A stretch of 64,000 nt of DNA. Source: an uncultured Chlorobiaceae bacterium (GTDB lineage Bacteria > Bacteroidota > Chlorobiia > Chlorobiales > Chlorobiaceae). Position 1 is the first letter of the stretch. Each line of letters opens with the position of its first letter. The notes beneath the pieces were generated by a model that did not search any database, was not told the origin of the DNA, and saw only the letters and a list, made by a program, of their open reading frames with translations. Below are positions 59,442-64,000 of the stretch, one piece after another. Made by a program: the position numbers and the translations under genes. The stretch covers positions 1 to 64,000 of the forward strand of contig CAIQGA010000159.1 of the NCBI GenBank assembly GCA_903871235.1, read 5' to 3'.

Positions 59442-60188
59442 ATGACGCAAAAACTCAGAATCGCAGTTATCACACCTTATTACAAGGAGCCACTAGAGTT
59501 CCTGATACAGTGTCATCAAAGTGTCATCGGTCAGGTAGTTGACGCTGATGCTGATCACTTTTTGGTTGCCGATGGATTTCCACAGGAAGAGTTGAAAAAA
59601 TGCGATATAAAACACATTATTCTTCCGATAGCACACGCAGATTTTGGAAACACCCCAAGAGGCATAGGAAGCATTCTCGCGGCAGCGGAGGGCTATGACT
59701 TCATTACATATCTTGATGCCGATAATTGGTTTCACGCTGATCACCTTGCATCATTATTCGATCTCTGGAAATCCACAAATGCAGATGTATGCTGTTCATT
59801 CACAACAATACATCAGCTCGATGGAACGGAAATAATCGACCTGCAATCTTCTGAGGAGAAGGCGCTGACACACGTTGATACGAGTTGTTATTTCCTTAGC
59901 AAAAAAGCATTTAAGACTTTTAATATTTGGTTGGACATGCCAAGGCAATTAACAGACATCGGCGACCGTGTTTTTTTTTCTGGCCTCAAGCACTTTAACT
60001 ATAGTGTAGCATTTTCAAAAAGAAAAACTGTAGCATATCGTTCTCAATATAAAGTACATTACCTTGCTGCAAAATTGATTCCGCCAGAAGGAGCAAAAGA
60101 GAACGTAGGTAAAGAATCATATAAGTGGCTTTTAACCGTTGATGGCGTGAAAGAAACTGTGAAAAAAATTGGATTTTTCCCTCTATAA
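59442..60188 (+). CDS. Family 2 glycosyltransferase
   Basis: This 248-aa GT-A enzyme starts LRIAVITPYYKEPLEFLIQC, with nucleotide-binding FLVADGFPQEELK and the DxD-type metal motif FITYLDADNWFHADHLASLF near residue 93. Late residues (DIGDRVFFSGLKHFNY) give the acceptor-side acid. It would transfer a sugar to an envelope polysaccharide; donor and acceptor unknown. Codon usage is AT-richer than the surrounding housekeeping genes, it sits in an AT-rich island, and decayed DNA and an IS follow, so recent acquisition is likely. Confidence 0.85.
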   Translation: MTQKLRIAVITPYYKEPLEFLIQCHQSVIGQVVDADADHFLVADGFPQEELKKCDIKHIILPIAHADFGNTPRGIGSILAAAEGYDFITYLDADNWFHADHLASLFDLWKSTNADVCCSFTTIHQLDGTEIIDLQSSEEKALTHVDTSCYFLSKKAFKTFNIWLDMPRQLTDIGDRVFFSGLKHFNYSVAFSKRKTVAYRSQYKVHYLAAKLIPPEGAKENVGKESYKWLLTVDGVKETVKKIGFFPL

Positions 60189-60256
60189 CGAGAAAATAAA
60201 ATCAAAAAAACGAATCGAAAGATTCCCCGACATCACACATTAAGTAGCAGAAAAAG

Positions 60257-60284
60257 CCCGCGAAACCAATAAAATCAGCGCGGG
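60257..60284 (-). terminator. Terminator downstream of the glpK remnant
   Basis: The stem CCCGCG with CGCGGG has a 16-nt loop; on the minus strand it is followed by CTTTTT. It faces the minus-strand glpK relic and may have belonged to that copy. Confidence 0.5.
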
Positions 60285-60339
60285 ATCTTGATGATTGAAA
60301 AAGTGTAATTCTGGCAGCGGCAAACAACTCTCCGGCAAG

Positions 60340-60587
60340 TCCTTTCGAATGATTCACGCTGGTTGGTGATTCCGATGGCGGTGATTGGCTGCGAATAATG
60401 CGCCCTCAGCTCCTTGAGCCCTGTACAACGCTCTGCCTGATCTTTTCCGGATCGTACTCCACCCACCCCCTGCTTCGGGATAGAACTGGATGATCTCACG
60501 CTAAGCTTTGGCAATGGGTTGACCCTCCCTGTCATAGAGTACACCGGTGGTGACAATGGTTCCCTGGTCGATTGCCAGAATTACCAT
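60340..60587 (-). pseudogene. Decayed second copy of the glpK 5' end
   Basis: The minus strand starts MVILAIDQGTIVTTGVLYDR, then EGQPIAKA followed by an in-frame TAG, then IIQFYPEAG and a shifted stretch, with ITAIGITNQRES in another frame. Compared with intact glpK (MTILAIDQGTTGTTCIIYDR and so on), about 85 codons are represented with one nonsense codon and at least one frameshift. The rest of the gene is missing. Confidence 0.85.
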
Positions 60588-60702
60588 ACCTCTTTTTGGT
60601 GGTGAAGGGTTGAAGGGTTGCTCCAACTCCTGAACTGTTTTTTGCGTGCTGCAAAACGACATTGGATGCGGCTGCAAGCGGGCTGATGATCTGGGCAGTA
60701 TC

Positions 60703-60726
60703 CTGAAAGTCGGATAAAACGCACAC
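60703..60726 (+). repeat. Left terminal inverted repeat of the IS
   Basis: Twenty-four bases starting CTGAAAGTCGGATAAAAC, matching the right end in inverted form at 22 of 24 positions. Confidence 0.88.
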
Positions 60727-60728
60727 TA

Positions 60729-62441
60729 TCAGGAGGTCACTCCCAGATATTCCAAGAACAGCCGATCTCTGGCTACTGATTCGGTAGACCAGCGGTAGTT
60801 GCCCATGACAGTTCGCACGTGAGTCGTTTCAATGCAGTCGAACCAATCCAGAATCTGAGCGAGAGAGCGTTGCTCAAGCCACTGGTCCAATTTTTTTTCG
60901 AGATTGACAAGCGCTTTGGTTTTTTCGCTTCCGTTCTTTCCAAGCCCTGCCCGCATTTCCTTGATTTTCTTGGTCAGGAAGCAATGATACCCCAGTGATA
61001 CAAACTGTACGAATTGCCTTCCCCGCAGGTTGTCAGGATACCATGTGCGCGGTCGTGCTCCATCAAAGCCTCCCTTCACTACGGCGAAGACCTCCTCTAT
61101 CTTTTCACGCAGTCGATAGTCTTCCAACGCCGTGAAGGTCTTCATGGCCTGATTGCTGACGAGCGCAAAATAGCCGAAGTATTTCGTCGCTTCGACAATG
61201 GCCTTATCGTTGAAGCCGACCTTCAATTGTCCGCCACGCCCCTTTTTTGAGCAGACCAGATATCGATCGATTTTCCGTTGCGCAGATTTCGTGAACTCCT
61301 CCACTCCACTTTCCACTTGAGCCTTGAGTTCAAGCAGGTCCTTGCGGAAGGCGAGCTGCTTCTTGGCATCGCTGTTGGGGGAATAGAATACATGGACGTA
61401 AAGGCGGCGCACGAACGTTTCGTCTTCTCCACTCAGCTTGCCGTTACGTGACAGTTGGTGCACTCGACCGAAATCGTGCATTCTCATCGCCGTGGCACCG
61501 CAAACCGACGGATCAAACGGACAAGTGCTCGACATGCCCGCCAGCGTCTCCCGAAGCGCATCCACCGTCTGGCGAACCCAGGTAATATTGGGGTCAACCA
61601 AGGTAAGGAATTTCATGTTGCGCAAGGCGAATTTCATCATGTTCTCCTCACTGTAGTAGCCATTGTCGGTAACGATCAAGGGTTTCTCAAGGTTAAAGCA
61701 CTTGAGCTGCTTCAGGGTGTTCTCAATGGATATGACATCAGGAACATTGCCAGGCTGCTTGGCGAAAGCCAAAGGCTCACGTTCCTTTACGGAATACAAG
61801 GTTAGAAGCTTGATGGTTTTCAGTCCGTCACCATCCTTATTGAACCCGTGCCGTGCTTCCGACTGGTTCTCGGAGTAGGTCGATATCGTGGTCGAATCGA
61901 ACGCCAGCACAGGGGCCTTGCCCAGGCGATCCGCCCGGCAGGAGAAGTAGCGCTGCACGCGGTCTTCGTCGCACCCGACACTTTTGAACAAGTCACTGTA
62001 AACGTCTTCAGTGATAACTTCGCTGTAGGGAAGGGAGTGCATTACCTGCCAGCCCTCAAGGCGTGGCAAGGTGTTTCCGCCGGAACCGATCCAGTATCGT
62101 GCAATAGAGAGAATCTTGGCGGCGGCGCCCTCGCTGAACGAAGAACGCACGTCATCGTCAATGCCGGAGGCTTTTCCGACCCACTCCAGAATATCCGTAA
62201 GGCCACTATGCCTACGCAGTGCGCCAACTACGCATCCCTCACTTTTGCTTTTTTTGGGGCGTGTAGGGATGATCTCCTGTGTTCCCGATTTAATTTTCCC
62301 TTGGAGCTTCTGACTGACGGTATAGGTCTTTCTTGTCCGTTCATTATAGCCTGTAACCCGCTCATAGATGTAAATATCACCATTCGGGCGCCTTTCACGC
62401 CGCTGGCCAACGTGAGTTTTTCCTGTTACTGGCTTAGACAT
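60729..62441 (-). CDS. DDE transposase of the IS4/IS1634 group
   Basis: This 570-aa protein is full length. The first catalytic Asp is in LAFDSTTISTYSENQ near residue 184, the second in PLIVTDNGYYSEENM near 258, and the C-terminal signature Y-x2-R-x3-E-x6-K is exact in YRLREKIEEVFAVVK near residue 445. The gene ends within 3 bp of the left terminal repeat. All three catalytic acids are present, so the element may still be active. Confidence 0.93.
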   Translation of the reverse strand: MSKPVTGKTHVGQRRERRPNGDIYIYERVTGYNERTRKTYTVSQKLQGKIKSGTQEIIPTRPKKSKSEGCVVGALRRHSGLTDILEWVGKASGIDDDVRSSFSEGAAAKILSIARYWIGSGGNTLPRLEGWQVMHSLPYSEVITEDVYSDLFKSVGCDEDRVQRYFSCRADRLGKAPVLAFDSTTISTYSENQSEARHGFNKDGDGLKTIKLLTLYSVKEREPLAFAKQPGNVPDVISIENTLKQLKCFNLEKPLIVTDNGYYSEENMMKFALRNMKFLTLVDPNITWVRQTVDALRETLAGMSSTCPFDPSVCGATAMRMHDFGRVHQLSRNGKLSGEDETFVRRLYVHVFYSPNSDAKKQLAFRKDLLELKAQVESGVEEFTKSAQRKIDRYLVCSKKGRGGQLKVGFNDKAIVEATKYFGYFALVSNQAMKTFTALEDYRLREKIEEVFAVVKGGFDGARPRTWYPDNLRGRQFVQFVSLGYHCFLTKKIKEMRAGLGKNGSEKTKALVNLEKKLDQWLEQRSLAQILDWFDCIETTHVRTVMGNYRWSTESVARDRLFLEYLGVTS

Positions 62442-62598
62442 GGTGGATTCCCCCTTTTAAAGTGTTTTCTTTAAGATACATACGTACACTTTAAAAAGCA
62501 AGAAAAAAAACGATTTTTCTGAAAAGAACACCACTTCTCCGAAAAAAAATACTACTTTTTTTGAAATAGTGCTCATGTAGCGGTGTTTTTTAGTTAAT

Positions 62599-62622
62599 GT
62601 GTGCGCTTTAGCCGACTTTCAG
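62599..62622 (-). repeat. Right terminal inverted repeat of the IS
   Basis: Twenty-four bases ending CCGACTTTCAG, the mirror of the left end. The IS carries about 157 bp upstream of its transposase gene inside this end. Confidence 0.88.
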
Positions 62623-64000
62623 GGTGTAACCTTGCAGCCTGACGGCAAGATTGTGGTCACTGGTGAGAGCACTCCCCTCGGCAGTAGCGGAGGTAATGAT
62701 GTTATTGTCGTGCGTTATACTGCTGATGGTATTCTTGACAAGAGCTTTTCTGGCGATGGTATGGTTAAAACGGCGGCTGGTGATGAGTCAGAGGGCAATA
62801 GTGTTGTGGTGCGCTCAGATGGCACTATTCTTGTTGCTGGTCAGAGCTCCAATATTGTAACAGGGGGAGCAGACTTTGCGCTGGTACGCTATTTCTCCAA
62901 CGGGAGCATGGGGAGTGCTTTTGATTACAATGGAACGTCAACTGCAGCTCACAGCAGTTATGAACTGTTTGTAGATTTATATTACGATACCGCAAGGCAG
63001 AATTCTACAGGCTATATGGCCTCTTTTGTGTCAAATAGTGAGACAAACGGTACAACTTACCTGTCTGACCTTGACAGTGACGGCATTCCAGATAGCTTTA
63101 CGGAGAACTGGACGGATTCTTCGGGAACGGCAAGGATTACCTCAGGCACAATAACCTGGGAGGCAAACGGTATATTTTTAGCTCATCCGACCACCGGAAC
63201 CACCACTTCAAGCGCAGATCATTATGGCCGGGTAGTTGCTGATGCACAGGGCAAAACGGTTGGGCTGTATGTTCTTGCTATCAATCCCGTCTTTACACTG
63301 ACATCGGATACGATTCCGGGCGATGCGCTGGTTGCAACGTTTACCATACCAAGTAAGCCGGGGACGTGGTCTTTGCTTGATAGTGACCTGAACGGTGAGG
63401 TCGACAAGATGACGCGGGTTCAGAGCTATTTGGACGGGAACAATGTTGCACAAACCCAAACCTCAACCTATGTATTGAGCTGGAGTGATACCACTCACTG
63501 GACGGCACGTGAAATCGTAGATCTTGGTTTCGGAACAACATTTGACACCTTGGGTCGCCCAACCACAATTCCATATTATACGCGTACAGCGACAGGGCCG
63601 GATGTACTTCATGAGATGCCCCTTGTCTGGCAGCTCAAAGGTGCTGATAATGTTGTTGCTACTGCCAGCCTGCCAAATTTGTTTTCTGCCAAGCTCCTTG
63701 ATACCAATGGAGATAACGTGCCGGATCAGACAATTTTTACTGCGTTAAGCTTTGCAAACTCAACAGAAGGCGGAGCGCTTTACACAACAGTTGTCAATTT
63801 TACGGGATGGTCGAGCCTGAGCAGCACGAATACTCATCTATCAGCAGAGGTTCAATCATCAACTGACCCGTCATTGATGTTCACCGGAACCGTTACGGGA
63901 AGCAGCAGCAACCCGACGACTCTTGCAATGCCGTCGTTTTTCATGGCCGGTAGCGGTAGCGGTAGCGGAAGTGACATTGTTGCACCTGCCGTTGTCGAAA
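62623..64000 (+). pseudogene. 5'-truncated large protein with delta-60 (beta-propeller) repeats, 3' end outside window
   Basis: The frame is open from the IS end to the window edge (459 codons) with no stop. It begins mid-protein with GVTLQPDGKIVVTGESTPLG, then YTADGILDKSFSGDGMV and VVRSDGTILVAGQSSNI, the delta-60 repeat pattern found in secreted beta-propeller proteins. Later parts (SDLDSDGIPDSFTENWTDSS; LDSDLNGEVDKMTRVQS) resemble calcium-loop linkers, and GSGSGSGSDIVAPAVV closes the visible part. No start codon or promoter belongs to it here; the IS has replaced its 5' side. A fused product from the IS side is blocked by TAG at 62578. Confidence 0.8.

Larger units (their letters stand above)
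60703..62622. mobile_element. Complete 1,920-bp insertion sequence (IS4/IS1634 type)
   Basis: The ends are 24-bp terminal inverted repeats: CTGAAAGTCGGATAAAACGC at 60703 and, reverse-complemented, CTGAAAGTCGGCTAAAGCGC at 62622, with two mismatches in 24. One transposase gene fills the element. The left flank (GCAGTATC) and right flank (GGTGTAAC) share no direct repeat, so no target-site duplication is visible. The left flank belongs to the glpK relic region, and the right flank is inside a delta-60 repeat gene. Confidence 0.88.

Overview
The window is chromosomal DNA of a green sulfur bacterium (Chlorobiaceae, Chlorobium/Pelodictyon type). The evidence is the chlorosome envelope genes csmC and csmA, two tandem magnesium-chelatase H-subunit genes followed by bchM and the anaerobic cyclase bchE, and a Chlorobi-type housekeeping background. 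The species cannot be fixed from the sequence alone.

Layout. 1-5 kb is accessory and decaying: a large secreted DUF4347-lipase-calcium-repeat protein on the minus strand broken by one in-frame TAA, a frameshifted PIN toxin with its partner, an Rpn-type nuclease and an ABC permease stump. 5-8 kb holds acpS, nadC, a YopX-like gene, folB and folK. 7.9-13 kb is a minus-strand cluster of five genes: two ArsA/Get3-type ATPases flanking csmC, csmA and a conserved protein of unknown function. 13-18 kb holds a PyrK-type flavoprotein, ssb, holA, and a divergent pair, an epimerase/reductase and a serine-palmitoyltransferase-like enzyme, that may make sphingoid lipid. 18-31.4 kb holds a TonB receptor and the bacteriochlorophyll run bchT-like, bchH, bchM, bchE. 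31.4-48.7 kb is envelope and information processing: LpxL-like acyltransferase, rfaE2, TamB-like protein, coaBC, family 4 uracil-DNA glycosylase, dnaB, an enzyme I of the PTS, PpiD-like foldase, pcm, a glycosyltransferase, ftsY and thiL. 48.8-58.9 kb holds tRNA-Leu(UAA), a DUF4160/DUF2442 pair, trpB2, clpC, cobB, a YeeZ-like dehydrogenase, a MazF-type toxin pair, a CWC protein and glpK. 58.9-64 kb is accessory again: an AT-rich gap, a GT2 glycosyltransferase, a decayed second copy of the glpK 5' end, a complete 1,920-bp IS4/IS1634-type insertion sequence, and a large beta-propeller-type protein truncated on its 5' side exactly at the IS end.

How the genes fit together. BchH and its paralogue load magnesium into protoporphyrin, BchM methylates the product, and BchE, a B12-binding radical-SAM enzyme, closes the fifth ring anaerobically. 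cobB in the same window serves the cobamide pathway that BchE depends on. CsmA binds bacteriochlorophyll a in the chlorosome baseplate. The most interesting unexplained unit is the csm locus, where client-targeting-type ATPases and a PH-like/acidic-tail protein surround the chlorosome envelope genes. This is a plausible, still uncharacterised, chlorosome protein delivery system (inference).
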